From positions 1 through 64,000 of the forward strand of contig CADAOZ010000002.1 of assembly GCA_902789735.1 (NCBI GenBank): a DNA stretch of 64,000 nucleotides, in the 5' to 3' direction. Source of the DNA: an uncultured Lachnospiraceae bacterium (GTDB taxonomy: Bacteria; Bacillota; Clostridia; Lachnospirales; Lachnospiraceae). The notes beneath the pieces are model-generated. The model had not been told where the DNA came from and did not search any database. It worked only from the letters and a program-made list of their open reading frames with translations. Made by a program: the position numbers and the translations under genes. Positions within the stretch are counted from its first letter, which is position 1; each line of letters begins with the position of its first letter. Below are positions 1 to 8,965 of this stretch, piece by piece.

Positions 1-15
1 AATAATTTTGAAAAG

Positions 16-34
16 TGTACTCAAAATGTACTCA
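16..34. repeat. Short direct repeat beyond the guaA terminator
   Basis: TGTACTCA occurs at 16-23 and again at 27-34, separated by three A residues. It lies outside the guaA terminator hairpin at the very edge of the window. The 3' end of guaA is a known integration site for genomic islands, so closely spaced direct repeats here could be recombinase arm or core sites, but the flanking sequence is not visible. It could equally be chance in an AT-rich spacer. Confidence 0.35.
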
Positions 35-44
35 CGAGACATAG

Positions 45-86
45 AAAAAGTCCGGAAGCCCAGTGTTTATGCTGGGTTCCGGACTT
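45..86 (-). terminator. Rho-independent terminator of guaA
   Basis: AAGTCCGGAA (48-57) pairs with TTCCGGACTT (77-86), and the inner CCCAG/CTGGG extends the stem. Read on the minus strand the stem is followed by a T run (45-49). It sits a few bases after the guaA stop codon. Confidence 0.85.
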
Positions 87-93
87 CCAATAT

Positions 94-1659
94 TTATTCC
101 AGCTCGATCGTTCCGGGTGGTTTGGAGGTGATATCATAAAGCACCCGGTTGACTCCCTTCACTTCATTAATGATCCGGTTCATGCATTTCTGCAGGACGG
201 GCCAGGGGATTTCCGCTGCTTCCGCGGTCATGAAATCGCTGGTCAGCACCGCGCGGAGGACAACGGCCAGGCCGTAGGTGCGATGGTCGCCCTGGACGCC
301 CACGCTGCGCATGTTGGAGAGGGCGGCAAAATACTGGCCCAGGTCTTTGTCTACGCCTGCTTTGGCCAGTTCCTCCCGGAAGATATAATCCGCCTCCTGG
401 ACGATGGTCACCTTGGCCGGGGTGATCTCACCGACGATGCGGACGCCCAGACCGGGACCGGGGAAGGGCTGGCGGAAGACCAGTTCCCGGGGAATACCCA
501 GTTCCAGACCGACCTTGCGGACTTCATCCTTGAAGAGCATACGAAGGGGTTCGATGGGTCTCTCATCAAAGCCCAGTTCCTTGACCAGTTCGATGGGAAG
601 GCCTCCCACATTGTGGTGGGATTTGATCACATCACTGGTCTTCCCGTCTCCGCTCTCCACCACGTCGGGATAAATGGTACCCTGGGCGATATATTTGACT
701 TTTCCCATGAACTTTCTGGCTTCATCGCCAAAGACCCGGGGGAAAACGGAACCGATCACCTTGCGCTTGGATTCCGGATCGGATTCTCCCATCAGTTCCA
801 TAAAGAAGGTCTCTCTGGCGTTGACCCTGGTAAAGTCCAGATCGAAATTGCCGCCGGGGCCGAAGATCGCCTCGACTTCATCCCCTTCGTCCTTCCGCAT
901 CAGGCCATGATCCACGAATACGCAGTGCAGCTGGGAGCCGATGGCCCTGGACAGGAGGGCGGCCGCTACAGAAGAGTCCACACCGCCGGACAGGCCCAGA
1001 ATGACATGGTCTTCGCCGATCTGTTCCCGCAGCGCACGGATGGTTGTCTCCGCAAAGGAAGCCATCTCCCAGTCACCCCGGCAGCCGCATACATCCAGAA
1101 CGAAATGGCGCAGCATCTTCATGCCTTCTTCCGAATGGGTCACTTCCGGATGGAACTGGGTGGCGTAGAGTTTCCTCTCCGCGTTTTCCATGGCCGCCAC
1201 CGGGCAGACCGGTGTATGGGCCGTCACAGTAAATCCCTCCGGCACCGCCGCGATATAATCGGTATGGCTCATCCAGGTGGCGGTGGGATTGCCCACATCT
1301 GTAAACAGGGCGGAATCCTGACGGTCTATGGTCACCAGGGTATGACCGTACTCACTGGTGGGAGCTGTCTCGACCCGGCCGCCCAGCTTATAGGCCATGA
1401 GCTGGGATCCGTAGCAGATGCCCAGTACAGGAATCCCGGCCTTGAACAGTTCTGCCGTATAGGTCGGAGAGGCGGGATCATACGCGCTGTTGGGTCCGCC
1501 GGTCAGTATGATCCCTTTGGGATCCATGGCCAGCAGCCGGTTCAGGTCCGTCGTGTAGGGATGGATCTCGCAATATACATTACATTCGCGGACCCTGCGG
1601 GCGATCAGCTGCTTATACTGTCCGCCGAAATCCAGTACAATGATCAAATCTCTTTCCAT
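94..1659 (-). CDS. guaA: GMP synthase (glutamine-hydrolysing)
   Basis: Converts XMP to GMP using glutamine and ATP, the last step of guanine nucleotide synthesis; cytosolic. The protein has 521 residues, normal for the family. An N-terminal class I glutamine amidotransferase carries Cys82 in GICYGSQ and the His170/Glu172 pair in QFHPEV. The ATP pyrophosphatase domain carries the P-loop SGGVDSS at about 224-230, and the C-terminal GMP synthase domain ends PPGTIELE. The reading frame stays open upstream, but the ATG at 1659 is chosen because AGAGGGAG sits 5-6 bases before it and the protein then starts [15 protein letters not shown] as in homologues. The gene is monocistronic, with its own terminator. 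No purine-riboswitch core is seen in the 5' region. Confidence 0.97.
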   Translation of the reverse strand: MERDLIIVLDFGGQYKQLIARRVRECNVYCEIHPYTTDLNRLLAMDPKGIILTGGPNSAYDPASPTYTAELFKAGIPVLGICYGSQLMAYKLGGRVETAPTSEYGHTLVTIDRQDSALFTDVGNPTATWMSHTDYIAAVPEGFTVTAHTPVCPVAAMENAERKLYATQFHPEVTHSEEGMKMLRHFVLDVCGCRGDWEMASFAETTIRALREQIGEDHVILGLSGGVDSSVAAALLSRAIGSQLHCVFVDHGLMRKDEGDEVEAIFGPGGNFDLDFTRVNARETFFMELMGESDPESKRKVIGSVFPRVFGDEARKFMGKVKYIAQGTIYPDVVESGDGKTSDVIKSHHNVGGLPIELVKELGFDERPIEPLRMLFKDEVRKVGLELGIPRELVFRQPFPGPGLGVRIVGEITPAKVTIVQEADYIFREELAKAGVDKDLGQYFAALSNMRSVGVQGDHRTYGLAVVLRAVLTSDFMTAEAAEIPWPVLQKCMNRIINEVKGVNRVLYDITSKPPGTIELE

Positions 1660-1819
1660 CTTTCTCCCTCTTTCGATGCTGCAATGCCCTGCCCAGACAC
1701 CGGCATTCCCGGTGCCGGCCGCCGTCTGATGGCAGGATCCATATATTCCAACAACCACAGCAGCTGCCCGCCTCTGCAGACGGCAGGTACGGGCGGCAAA
1801 CCGTTTATCAATGAAATAC

Positions 1820-1848
1820 ATTGTATAAGAAAAGACAGGAAGGCGCAA
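1820..1848 (-). promoter_or_regulatory. Candidate guaA promoter
   Basis: On the minus strand TTGCGC (1843-1848) is followed after 17 bases by TACAAT (1820-1825). An odd-centred palindrome ATACATTGTAT (1816-1826) overlaps the -10 box and could be an operator. The -35 is weak and lies inside the asnS terminator. The leader would be about 150 nucleotides. Confidence 0.45.
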
Positions 1849-1862
1849 TTGTCCTTCCTGTC
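1830..1862 (-). terminator. Terminator of asnS
   Basis: GACAGGAAGG (1834-1843) pairs with CCTTCCTGTC (1853-1862). On the minus strand the stem is followed by TTTTCTT. It lies about 60 bases after the asnS stop codon. Confidence 0.75.
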
Positions 1863-1920
1863 GGATTTTTAATATTTGTATATTTATATGTCTGCAGCGG
1901 CGGAAAGCCTGCTCCGCTCC

Positions 1921-3324
1921 TTAGAGTTCGCAGTTGCCGACGGTTCTGGGGAAGGGCAGGACGTCGCGGATATTGCCCATGCCGGTCAGATACATGACAC
2001 AGCGCTCAAAGCCCAGGCCGAAGCCGGCGTGGCGGACGGTACCGTATTTCCGCAGGTCCAGATAGAACTGGTACTGTTCTTTTTCCATACCCAGTTCATC
2101 CATGCGCTGTTCCAGTTTGGCCAGGTCTTCTTCTCTCTGGCTGCCGCCGATGATCTCACCGATACCGGGAACCAGACAGTCCATGGCGGCAACCGTTTTC
2201 CCGTCTTCATTGAGCTTCATGTAGAAGGCCTTGATTTCCTTGGGATAATCTGTCACAAATACAGGACGCTTGAATTCCTGCTCTGTCAGGAAACGCTCAT
2301 GCTCAGTCTGCAGATCGCTGCCCCAGTGTACTTTATACTCGAATTCGTCGTTATGCTTCTCCAGAATATCGATCGCTTCGGTATAGGTAATGTGACCGAA
2401 ATCGGAATTCATGACATGCTCCAGCCTTTCGATCAGGCCTTTGTCGATGAACTGATTGAAAAAGGCCATTTCATCGGGCGCCTTCTCCAGGACATAGCGG
2501 ATGACGTATTTGAGCATATCCTCCGCCAGTTTCATGTCATCCTGCAGATCCGCAAAGGCGATCTCGGGCTCGATCATCCAGAATTCAGCCGCGTGTCGGG
2601 TCGTGTTGGATTTCTCCGCGCGGAAAGTGGGACCGAATGTATAAACATCCCGGAAAGCCATGGCGTAGGTCTCCACATCCAGCTGGCCGCTGACGGTCAG
2701 GTTGGTCATCTTGCCGAAGAAATCACTGCTGTAATCCACCTTGCCGTCTTCTGTCATGGGGATGTCCTCCAGGGGCATCGTGGTGACCTGGAACATCTCA
2801 CCGGCGCCTTCCGCGTCGCTTCCCGTAATAATGGGGGAATGTACGTAGACAAAGCCTCTCTCCTGGAAGAACTGATGGATGGCGAAGGCGATCAGGGAAC
2901 GGACCCGGAATACCGCGGTAAAGGTATTGGCCCTGACGCGCAGATGGGGGATCGTGCGCAGATACTCAAAGCTGTGGCGCTTTTTCTGCAGGGGATAGTC
3001 GGAAGAGGAAGCGCCTTCGATCTCGATCTTCTCAGCCTGCATTTCAAAGGGCTGTTTGGCACCGGGCGTCGCGACGATGGTACCGGTCGCCAGGATCGCG
3101 GAGCCGACATTCAGTTTGGCGACAGCCGCGAAATTCTCCAGCTCTTTGCTGTAAACGACCTGCAGGGTCTTGAAGCAGGTACCGTCATTAAGGACGATAA
3201 ATCCGATTGCCTTGGAGTCACGGTTGTTACGGATCCAGCCGCCGGCTGTGATCTTTTTGCCATCGAACGCGGCAGGGTCCGCGAACAGATCTCTGATTTC
3301 TGTAAGCTGATACTGGTCTCTCAT
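1921..3324 (-). CDS. asnS: Asparagine--tRNA ligase
   Basis: Charges tRNA-Asn with asparagine in the cytosol. The 467-residue protein is a class IIb synthetase. An N-terminal OB-fold anticodon-binding domain is followed by the catalytic core with motif 2 [16 protein letters not shown] and motif 3 near the C-terminus in [15 protein letters not shown]. The asparagine-type EKSNT motif separates it from AspRS. The frame is open further upstream, but the ATG at 3324 has GGAGGAATT directly before it and yields [12 protein letters not shown], so this start is preferred over the one at 3351. I found no T-box in the roughly 210-base upstream gap. Confidence 0.96.
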   Translation of the reverse strand: MRDQYQLTEIRDLFADPAAFDGKKITAGGWIRNNRDSKAIGFIVLNDGTCFKTLQVVYSKELENFAAVAKLNVGSAILATGTIVATPGAKQPFEMQAEKIEIEGASSSDYPLQKKRHSFEYLRTIPHLRVRANTFTAVFRVRSLIAFAIHQFFQERGFVYVHSPIITGSDAEGAGEMFQVTTMPLEDIPMTEDGKVDYSSDFFGKMTNLTVSGQLDVETYAMAFRDVYTFGPTFRAEKSNTTRHAAEFWMIEPEIAFADLQDDMKLAEDMLKYVIRYVLEKAPDEMAFFNQFIDKGLIERLEHVMNSDFGHITYTEAIDILEKHNDEFEYKVHWGSDLQTEHERFLTEQEFKRPVFVTDYPKEIKAFYMKLNEDGKTVAAMDCLVPGIGEIIGGSQREEDLAKLEQRMDELGMEKEQYQFYLDLRKYGTVRHAGFGLGFERCVMYLTGMGNIRDVLPFPRTVGNCEL

Positions 3325-3381
3325 AATTCCTCCATAAGAAGCTTTCATCAAAAGCTTTTACTAATATCGTATTCGCACATA

Positions 3382-3417
3382 CATCGGCGGCAGATCCTGA
3401 TACATCTGCCGCCGATG
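3382..3417. repeat. Perfect 14-bp inverted repeat between tig-like gene and asnS
   Basis: CATCGGCGGCAGAT (3382-3395) and ATCTGCCGCCGATG (3404-3417) are exact reverse complements around an 8-base loop. No good T run follows on either strand, so it may be a weak terminator after the lipoprotein gene or an mRNA hairpin in the asnS leader. A second perfect palindrome, GCATTGCCGCGGCAATGC, lies at 3450-3467. Confidence 0.6.
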
Positions 3418-3535
3418 CCATTTATTCTTTATGCAGGTATCCGGTCCATGCATTGCCGCGGCAATGCCGGTCTGCAGCCGGTCCGGCGGCAGATTCTACC
3501 GGTACTTATTAATTATAATCTTTCATTAAATTTAG

Positions 3536-4879
3536 TTAATCAGAAGCTTCGCCTTCCTCTATCTCCTCCAGCGGTTCCAGATCCTCGGGATGAGGGCCAT
3601 CGTCTGTCTCATCACCGCCGTAGTCATTCAGGTCTTCTGTCTGCATCTCCATGTCTTCCTCAGGCGTTGCTTCCAGATCCTCTTCCGTCGGCTCCACTTC
3701 CACGATCTTGATCTTCTCCTGCAGCAGATCCAGTACATTGTTCAGTAGGAGAGATTCCTGGGCCGCCCGAATATCGACCATAGCGGTATACTCCTCAGAA
3801 GAAGTCATGCCCATCATGGCGAAATAATCCGGGTTGGCGGCATACTGTTCTTCCAGATACTGTCTGGCCCCAGCTTCATCCACAGTAAGGCCCTCCTGGT
3901 TCGCAATCGTAGCCAGAAGCAGCATATCCTTTGTATAGGTATCCGCAATGTTGTCCAGATCAATTCCGTAGGCTTTACAGACTTCCTCAACAGTCATGCC
4001 GGAAACATCCGCTTCCTGCTGGATCTCATCATGGTAATAATCATAAATTCTGCCTCTATAGGCTTCCGGCAGATCTCCCTTATACTCGGCAATGGTCCTG
4101 AGCTGTTCAACCGCCTTTTGCTGGAATTCCTGTTTGAACTGCGTATCCGCATCCATCTCCAGCTGAGCTCTGACATAGGCACGGAAATCATCCGCTGTCT
4201 TCAGGAGTTTGCCTTTCTCGTCCGTAAGCTGCAGGCCGGCAACATATTCATCTGTCAGTTCCGGTTCAGAGTAGGTATAGATTCCGTTGATGGTCACTTC
4301 AAAGACAACCGGCTGGCCCGCCAGATCAGAAGTGCCGTAATCCTCAGGGAAAGTCAGGTTCAGCGTAACGGTCTCGCCCTTTTTGTGACCGATCAGGCCT
4401 TCATCAAAACCCTCAATGCCCATAATATCTGAGCCGATTTCCAGGTGCAGTCCCTGATCGCTGCCATTGTCATATTCCTGTCCGTCAACTTTGCCGACAT
4501 AATCAATGTCGACGATGTCGCCATTCTGTACATCGGTCCTGTCTGTGACCTCGGTCTCGACCTGATTGTGGGTCAGGGTATCCTGAACAGCGGCCTCGAC
4601 TTCGTCATCCGTAACTTCTCTCTTCTTAGTCACTTCAACAGACAGTTGAGAGTAGTCACCGAGCGTCACATAATCAGAAGGGTTAATGTTCATGATATAG
4701 GCTTCATCGGGATAGGTCTTTTCAGCCGCCGCATATCCTGTCTCACCGGTATCGGCGCTCTCGGCTGCCTGGGCTTCCGTATCGGAGCCTGATGCCTCTT
4801 CCGAGCCGGTCTTGCCGCAGGCCGCCAGGGCCAGCGCAATTGTACATACCAGCGCGATACTGATCCATCTCTTTTTCAT
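3536..4879 (-). CDS. Trigger-factor-like lipoprotein, FKBP-type peptidyl-prolyl isomerase
   Basis: Predicted extracytoplasmic folding factor anchored in the membrane. The 447-residue protein starts with a lipoprotein signal (MKKRWIS, hydrophobic stretch, lipobox LAAC with Cys21). An acidic linker follows, then an FKBP-type domain at about 100-210 (GDIVDIDYVGKVDGQEYDNG, later FPEDYG) and a helical region resembling the trigger factor C-terminal chaperone domain. The tail is very acidic. The ribosome-binding N-terminal domain of cytosolic trigger factor is replaced by the lipid anchor and linker. The ATG at 4879 is preferred over one 18 bases upstream because AAGGAG lies 6-7 bases before it. 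It might help fold secreted proteins, but substrates are unknown. Confidence 0.85.
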   Translation of the reverse strand: MKKRWISIALVCTIALALAACGKTGSEEASGSDTEAQAAESADTGETGYAAAEKTYPDEAYIMNINPSDYVTLGDYSQLSVEVTKKREVTDDEVEAAVQDTLTHNQVETEVTDRTDVQNGDIVDIDYVGKVDGQEYDNGSDQGLHLEIGSDIMGIEGFDEGLIGHKKGETVTLNLTFPEDYGTSDLAGQPVVFEVTINGIYTYSEPELTDEYVAGLQLTDEKGKLLKTADDFRAYVRAQLEMDADTQFKQEFQQKAVEQLRTIAEYKGDLPEAYRGRIYDYYHDEIQQEADVSGMTVEEVCKAYGIDLDNIADTYTKDMLLLATIANQEGLTVDEAGARQYLEEQYAANPDYFAMMGMTSSEEYTAMVDIRAAQESLLLNNVLDLLQEKIKIVEVEPTEEDLEATPEEDMEMQTEDLNDYGGDETDDGPHPEDLEPLEEIEEGEASD

Positions 4880-5239
4880 TCTTTTTCTCCTTTTCATATA
4901 ATGATCATCCTGCCGTGCAGGCGGAAAACTGTTTCCCGCACCTGACGGTCCGGGAACATATTCGGATTCATTTAACAGCTATATCATTCTAACACACCGA
5001 ATCAAAGGTTAAAAGCCTATTTTACCCTGTTCACAAAGCCTTCACATTCACCTGTAAAGTCCTGCGGATCCAGTTCATTTTTTTATAACATTTCCAATAT
5101 TGCCTTGCCTTACAAAGAATGTTAAAATACTTTTTGACTGTTCCTGATAATATGAATCATCTTTTTCACAACCATCCGGCAGTCCAAAATTACAGAGTAT
5201 CCTTATAAACGGGAATCTCTGAACGGGAGGCTATACAGA
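4880..5239. other. Intergenic region between divergent genes
   Basis: This AT-richer stretch separates the lipoprotein (minus) from the small membrane protein (plus). It holds the candidate promoter for the lipoprotein. I see no clear promoter for the plus-strand gene beyond a GGGAGG ribosome-binding site at 5225-5230, and no small gene or structured RNA that I recognise. Confidence 0.6.
4986..5013 (-). promoter_or_regulatory. Candidate promoter of the trigger-factor-like lipoprotein
   Basis: TTTAAC (5008-5013) is followed after 16 bases by TAGAAT (4986-4991), and a TG one base upstream of the -10 gives an extended -10 element. Confidence 0.5.
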
Positions 5240-5722
5240 GTGAGTAAAATAACAATCGTTTTACTGATAATCCTTGCGATCCTGCTTGTCGCCATGATCG
5301 CCCTTTATTTTATCGGCCAGCGCCTGCAGAAGAAGCAGGATGAGAGCCAGGCCATGATCGATCAGAACAAGCAGACCGTAACACTGCTTGTCATTGATAA
5401 GAAAAAGCTGAAGCTCAAGGAATCCGGTCTTCCCCAGCAGGTCATTGATTCGACCCCCTGGTACGCCCGGCGCGGCAAGCTGCCGATCGTCAAAGCCAAG
5501 GTCGGTCCCCAGATTGTCAATATGGTCTGCGATGAAGGGATTTTTGATACCATTCCCTTAAAGACCCAGATCAAAGCGGACGTCAGCGGTATTTACATCG
5601 TCGGCGCCAGGACCATGAAAGGCAAAAGACTGGTCTCTACGGAACCGCCCAAGAAAAAAGGCTGGTGGGGACGCACCATGGACCGCCTGCAGGAAAAGGC
5701 CGGTGCCAAATCCGTCAAATAA
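5240..5722 (+). CDS. Small membrane-anchored protein of unknown function
   Basis: A 160-residue protein with one N-terminal membrane segment (about residues 4-25, very rich in Ile/Leu/Val/Ala) followed by a charged soluble domain and a Lys-rich tail. The middle includes a stretch around PIVKAKVGPQIVNMVCDEG that looks like a small beta domain. The start is a GTG with GGGAGG nine bases upstream. I do not recognise a family, and no function is assigned. It converges on the DUF1934 gene, and the two coding ends overlap by 8 bases, which leaves no room for a terminator between them. Confidence 0.75.
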   Translation: MSKITIVLLIILAILLVAMIALYFIGQRLQKKQDESQAMIDQNKQTVTLLVIDKKKLKLKESGLPQQVIDSTPWYARRGKLPIVKAKVGPQIVNMVCDEGIFDTIPLKTQIKADVSGIYIVGARTMKGKRLVSTEPPKKKGWWGRTMDRLQEKAGAKSVK

Positions 5723-6134
5723 AATCGATCCTGACCGTCACAGCGCAGGAGATCGAATATCCGGCATCCATGCGGAGCCTGTAACGGGCTCTGGCATGGA
5801 TGCTTTTTTTTCGTTCCAGCAGCCGGTAGAATTCTGTTTCGATCTCCATGGGCAGGATCCCGAACGGAGTCCCGTACTCCGTTCGGCATGGATGCCCCGG
5901 CTGAAAGACCATATGGCTGTGCAGGGAACCTTCCCTGATCATCTCCATACCGCCTTCCGAAAGCAGCAGCCTGCTCCGGACTGTATCCGCCCCTTCCGAA
6001 GGTCTTTCCATGTATTCCACCCGGACGCGGTCCCCTTCCCGGAAGAGAATCCCTTCCGCCAGTGTCACATTCCGGTCCACATTTCCCCCTTCATCTGTCT
6101 GTTCTCCGCTGATCCGCAGTCTGATTCTTTCCAT
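5715..6134 (-). CDS. DUF1934 domain protein (YwiB-like)
   Basis: A 139-residue protein matching the DUF1934/YwiB family: a short beta-barrel-like protein of Firmicutes with unknown role. Visible features are alternating beta-type segments, the motif GTPFGILPMEIETEFYRL in the C-terminal half, and no signal peptide or membrane segment. It follows murI after a terminator, so it is probably transcribed separately. Its 3' end overlaps the end of the convergent small membrane protein gene by 8 bases. Confidence 0.8.
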   Translation of the reverse strand: MERIRLRISGEQTDEGGNVDRNVTLAEGILFREGDRVRVEYMERPSEGADTVRSRLLLSEGGMEMIREGSLHSHMVFQPGHPCRTEYGTPFGILPMEIETEFYRLLERKKSIHARARYRLRMDAGYSISCAVTVRIDFI

Positions 6135-6173
6135 ATCCCTGTCCCTGTCTGCCGGTCCCGGAACCGGCCTTTC

Positions 6174-6211
6174 CTGAAAACAACAGGGCCTGCCGGTCTT
6201 CCGGCAGGCCC
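6174..6211 (-). terminator. Terminator of murI
   Basis: GGGCCTGCCGG (6186-6196) pairs with CCGGCAGGCCC (6201-6211) around TCTT. On the minus strand it is followed by TGTTGTTTTC. Confidence 0.8.
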
Positions 6212-6330
6212 TGACTTATTCCCCGTTATAAAGCTTTTCCCGGTGTGATATACTCTCACCGTTTTCACCTGCGCAAAGAAGCAGGGGCCAGCTCTCCGGC
6301 AGGACTGCCGGCAGCTGCGCCTCAGAGAAA

Positions 6331-7161
6331 TCAGTATTCCTCGATATTGATCGTCTTGGCCGACAGAATCCCATATTTGATGATGGAGTTGGCGAACTGC
6401 TGGAATTTATCCGCCATATCACTGACATAGAAGGAGTACTGGCTGTCTGCCGATCCCAGCGCCGGTCTTTCCTCGGCCAGCAGCCCCCGGCTTTCCAGCA
6501 TCTGCTCCAGCTCTTTAGCCGTCTCATAGGCGGGATTGACCAGCCTGACCCTGTCTCCGACGACCTTGGCCAGGGTTTTGCGGATCAGGGGATAATGGGT
6601 ACATCCCAGAATCAGGGTATCGATTCCTTCATCCATCATCTCTGCCAGATACCTTCGGGCAATCTCCTCGGTAACAGGATCCTCCCAGAGCCCTTCCTCC
6701 ACCAGCGGGACGAAAAGGGGGCAGGCCCGTCCATGTACCATGACATCCGGCATCAGTTCCCGGATATATTCCGTATAAATGCCGCTGGAAATGGTGGCGG
6801 TGGTCCCTATAACGCCAATCCTGCCGTTCTTGGTGATTTCTGCAGCCGTTTTGGCACCCGGTTTGATCACACCGATAATCGGGACCGGGCAGTCCTTTTC
6901 CAGCTCCGGCAGGGCGTAGGCGCTGGCTGTATTGCAGGCCACCGCGATCGCCTTGACACCGCGGGAGAGCAGGAAACGCTCGATCTGTCCTGAATATTTC
7001 AGGATCGTTTTACTTGATTTGCTGCCATATGGAACCCGGGCGGTATCTCCGAAATAAACGATTTTTTCATTCGGCATCTGCCGCATGATCTCCCTGGCAA
7101 CAGTCAGCCCGCCGACGCCTGAGTCAAAAACGCCGATGGGCAGATTCTTCTGCTGGTTCAT
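6331..7161 (-). CDS. murI: Glutamate racemase
   Basis: Interconverts L- and D-glutamate to supply D-Glu for peptidoglycan; cytosolic and cofactor-independent. The 276-residue length is typical. The N-terminus has the GVFDSGVGGLT motif with Asp13. The two catalytic cysteines are Cys76 in ACNTAS and Cys187 in GCTHYPL. It lies downstream of the GntR regulator with about 66 bases between them, which suggests possible co-transcription on the minus strand. It also fits the wider cluster of cell-wall genes here (murF, ddl). Confidence 0.96.
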   Translation of the reverse strand: MNQQKNLPIGVFDSGVGGLTVAREIMRQMPNEKIVYFGDTARVPYGSKSSKTILKYSGQIERFLLSRGVKAIAVACNTASAYALPELEKDCPVPIIGVIKPGAKTAAEITKNGRIGVIGTTATISSGIYTEYIRELMPDVMVHGRACPLFVPLVEEGLWEDPVTEEIARRYLAEMMDEGIDTLILGCTHYPLIRKTLAKVVGDRVRLVNPAYETAKELEQMLESRGLLAEERPALGSADSQYSFYVSDMADKFQQFANSIIKYGILSAKTINIEEY

Positions 7162-7227
7162 AAGCCGGTACTTCTCCTGTTTTTCTATCTACGGATCCGG
7201 CCCTGTGAACACGCAGAAATGTCCTTC

Positions 7228-7935
7228 CTATCTGCGGTTGCCGGATATTTTCTTCAGCTGCTGCAGGACAGAATCCATCTGCCGCTCGATATGCAGGGCT
7301 GCCGTTTCCGCGGCCTTCTCCTCATCCCCGCTGACGATCGCCCGGCACAGATCCTCATGCTCGGAAATCAGCTTTTCATAGCGCTGATCATCTTTAATAT
7401 ATTCAAAACGGTAACGATAGATATTGTCCGCCAGACGGTCCAGGACGGTCGTCATGGTCTGATTCTTGGAAGCCCGGATGATCACATCATGAAACCTGAC
7501 ATCCGCCTCCGCGATTTCCAGAAAGTCCCCTTTGCGGACACAGTCGCGGAAATATTCACTGGCTTTCTCCAGTTCCCGTTTTTCTTCGGGCGTAATTCTT
7601 TTGCTTGCCAGCCTGGCGCAGAGCATATCCAGTGCTCTTCTGACTTCCAGGACATCCTGCAGCTGTCTTTCCGTGATCTGGGCTACTCTGGCCCCGCTTC
7701 CCGGTACGATCGTGACAAGTCCCTCCAGTTCAAGCTTGCGGATCGCTTCACGGATCGGGGTCCTGCTGGTCCCCAGTATTTTTCCGAGCCGTATCTCCGT
7801 CAGCCTCTCTCCCGGCTCCAGTTTTCCTGTAAGAATAGCTTTTCGCAATGTTTGAAACACAGTTTCGCGAAGCGGCATTGACTGGTCTTCTGATTCCAGT
7901 ACAATTTCGATGTTTCTGTCCCCTTGTACCTGCAT
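7228..7935 (-). CDS. GntR-family transcriptional regulator with FCD domain
   Basis: A 235-residue FadR-type regulator. An N-terminal winged helix (about residues 20-85, including LGTSRTPIREAIRKLELEGLV) is followed by an all-helical FCD ligand domain with the likely metal-binding Asp and His in ADVRFHDVI and later His residues. Such proteins bind operators of the TTGTNNNACAA kind and respond to small organic acids, but the effector here is unknown. It lies between ispE and murI on the same strand. A matching palindrome is seen 3.6 kb away at 11585-11596, though a link is only a guess. Confidence 0.9.
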   Translation of the reverse strand: MQVQGDRNIEIVLESEDQSMPLRETVFQTLRKAILTGKLEPGERLTEIRLGKILGTSRTPIREAIRKLELEGLVTIVPGSGARVAQITERQLQDVLEVRRALDMLCARLASKRITPEEKRELEKASEYFRDCVRKGDFLEIAEADVRFHDVIIRASKNQTMTTVLDRLADNIYRYRFEYIKDDQRYEKLISEHEDLCRAIVSGDEEKAAETAALHIERQMDSVLQQLKKISGNRR

Positions 7936-8011
7936 TTCTTTCCTCCCTAATCCTGCGGCTGAATCACCCGGCCTGTGAACATGCTCCCTCCATGCGCACG
8001 CCGGTCCTTAT

Positions 8012-8896
8012 TCAGCGGTAGACAAATTGTGTCAACGCCCCGTAGCAATCAGAGAAGTCCGCGGTTTCCTTGAATTCCCGCAGTGCCTGCGCAGCCTTTT
8101 CTTCCTCCTGGTAAATGGCAAATACAGACGGACCGCTTCCGGACATTTTGGAGCAGACCGCCCCTCTGTCCATAAAGAACTGTTCGATCTGTCCGATGAC
8201 CGGGACAAGCTGGCCGGTCACCAGTTCCAGTACATTGCCGCATTTATCTGCCATACCGGTCAGGTCTCCTGCCGCGATCCGGTCGATCAGCCCGTCAATA
8301 TCCGGATGCGGATAACCGGCAAGGCTGTCCAGTGTCCGATAGACCATTCCGGTATTGACAGCAACGGGCGGCTTGACCAGGACCAGGCAGCACTGCGGCG
8401 CGTCCGGCAGCCGGATCAGCTTTTCCCCTATGCCTTCCGACAGACGGGTCCCGCCCGCGATGCAGTAGGGAATGTCAGCGCCCAGCGGAAGGGCCAGCTC
8501 CTGCAGCTGTCCGTCCGTCACAGAAGGAGCATACAGATCCCGGAGGGCCATAAAGACTGCTGCCGCGTCTGTGGAGCCGCCGGCCAGGCCGGCCGCGACA
8601 GGTATCCGTTTCTGCAGATCGATGGTGATCTCATCCCTTATATCAAAAGCTTCGCACATGATATAAGCAGCATGGGAGACCAGGTTGTCAGGACCGATGG
8701 GAATCTCCGTACTGTCCGTCTTCAGCCGGATCAAAGGCGCTCCTTCCGGAACGCCGGCAGCTGTGACTGTCAGCGTGTCATGGACTCCGATCTCCTGCAT
8801 GATCATGCGGACCAGATGGTACCCGTCCTCTCTTCTTCCGACTACATCCAGACCAAGGTTGATCTTGGCATATGCTTCTCTGATTATTTGTCTCAT
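8012..8896 (-). CDS. ispE: 4-diphosphocytidyl-2-C-methyl-D-erythritol kinase
   Basis: ATP-dependent phosphorylation step of the MEP isoprenoid pathway. The protein of 294 residues belongs to the GHMP kinase superfamily. Visible motifs are EAYAKINLGLDV at the N-terminus, the ATP-binding PVAAGLAGGSTDAAAV, and the C-terminal motif KMSGSGPSVFAIY. The ATG at 8896 has AAGGAAG five bases upstream and gives MRQIIREAYAKIN, so it is chosen over the in-frame codon at 8947. The gene precedes the GntR regulator by 76 bases. Confidence 0.95.
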   Translation of the reverse strand: MRQIIREAYAKINLGLDVVGRREDGYHLVRMIMQEIGVHDTLTVTAAGVPEGAPLIRLKTDSTEIPIGPDNLVSHAAYIMCEAFDIRDEITIDLQKRIPVAAGLAGGSTDAAAVFMALRDLYAPSVTDGQLQELALPLGADIPYCIAGGTRLSEGIGEKLIRLPDAPQCCLVLVKPPVAVNTGMVYRTLDSLAGYPHPDIDGLIDRIAAGDLTGMADKCGNVLELVTGQLVPVIGQIEQFFMDRGAVCSKMSGSGPSVFAIYQEEEKAAQALREFKETADFSDCYGALTQFVYR

Positions 8897-8965
8897 TGTC
8901 TTCCTTTTGTCTATTATACTCGTTGAGGGTGGACGTTTCAATAACATCCTACATTGGCCGTTTGG

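Noticed and set aside
1660-1830. Purine riboswitch upstream of guaA
   Set aside because: The conserved purine aptamer core is not seen.
283-1872. A 529-codon open frame antisense to guaA
   Set aside because: GMP synthase on the minus strand has all catalytic motifs, and the antisense frame shows none.
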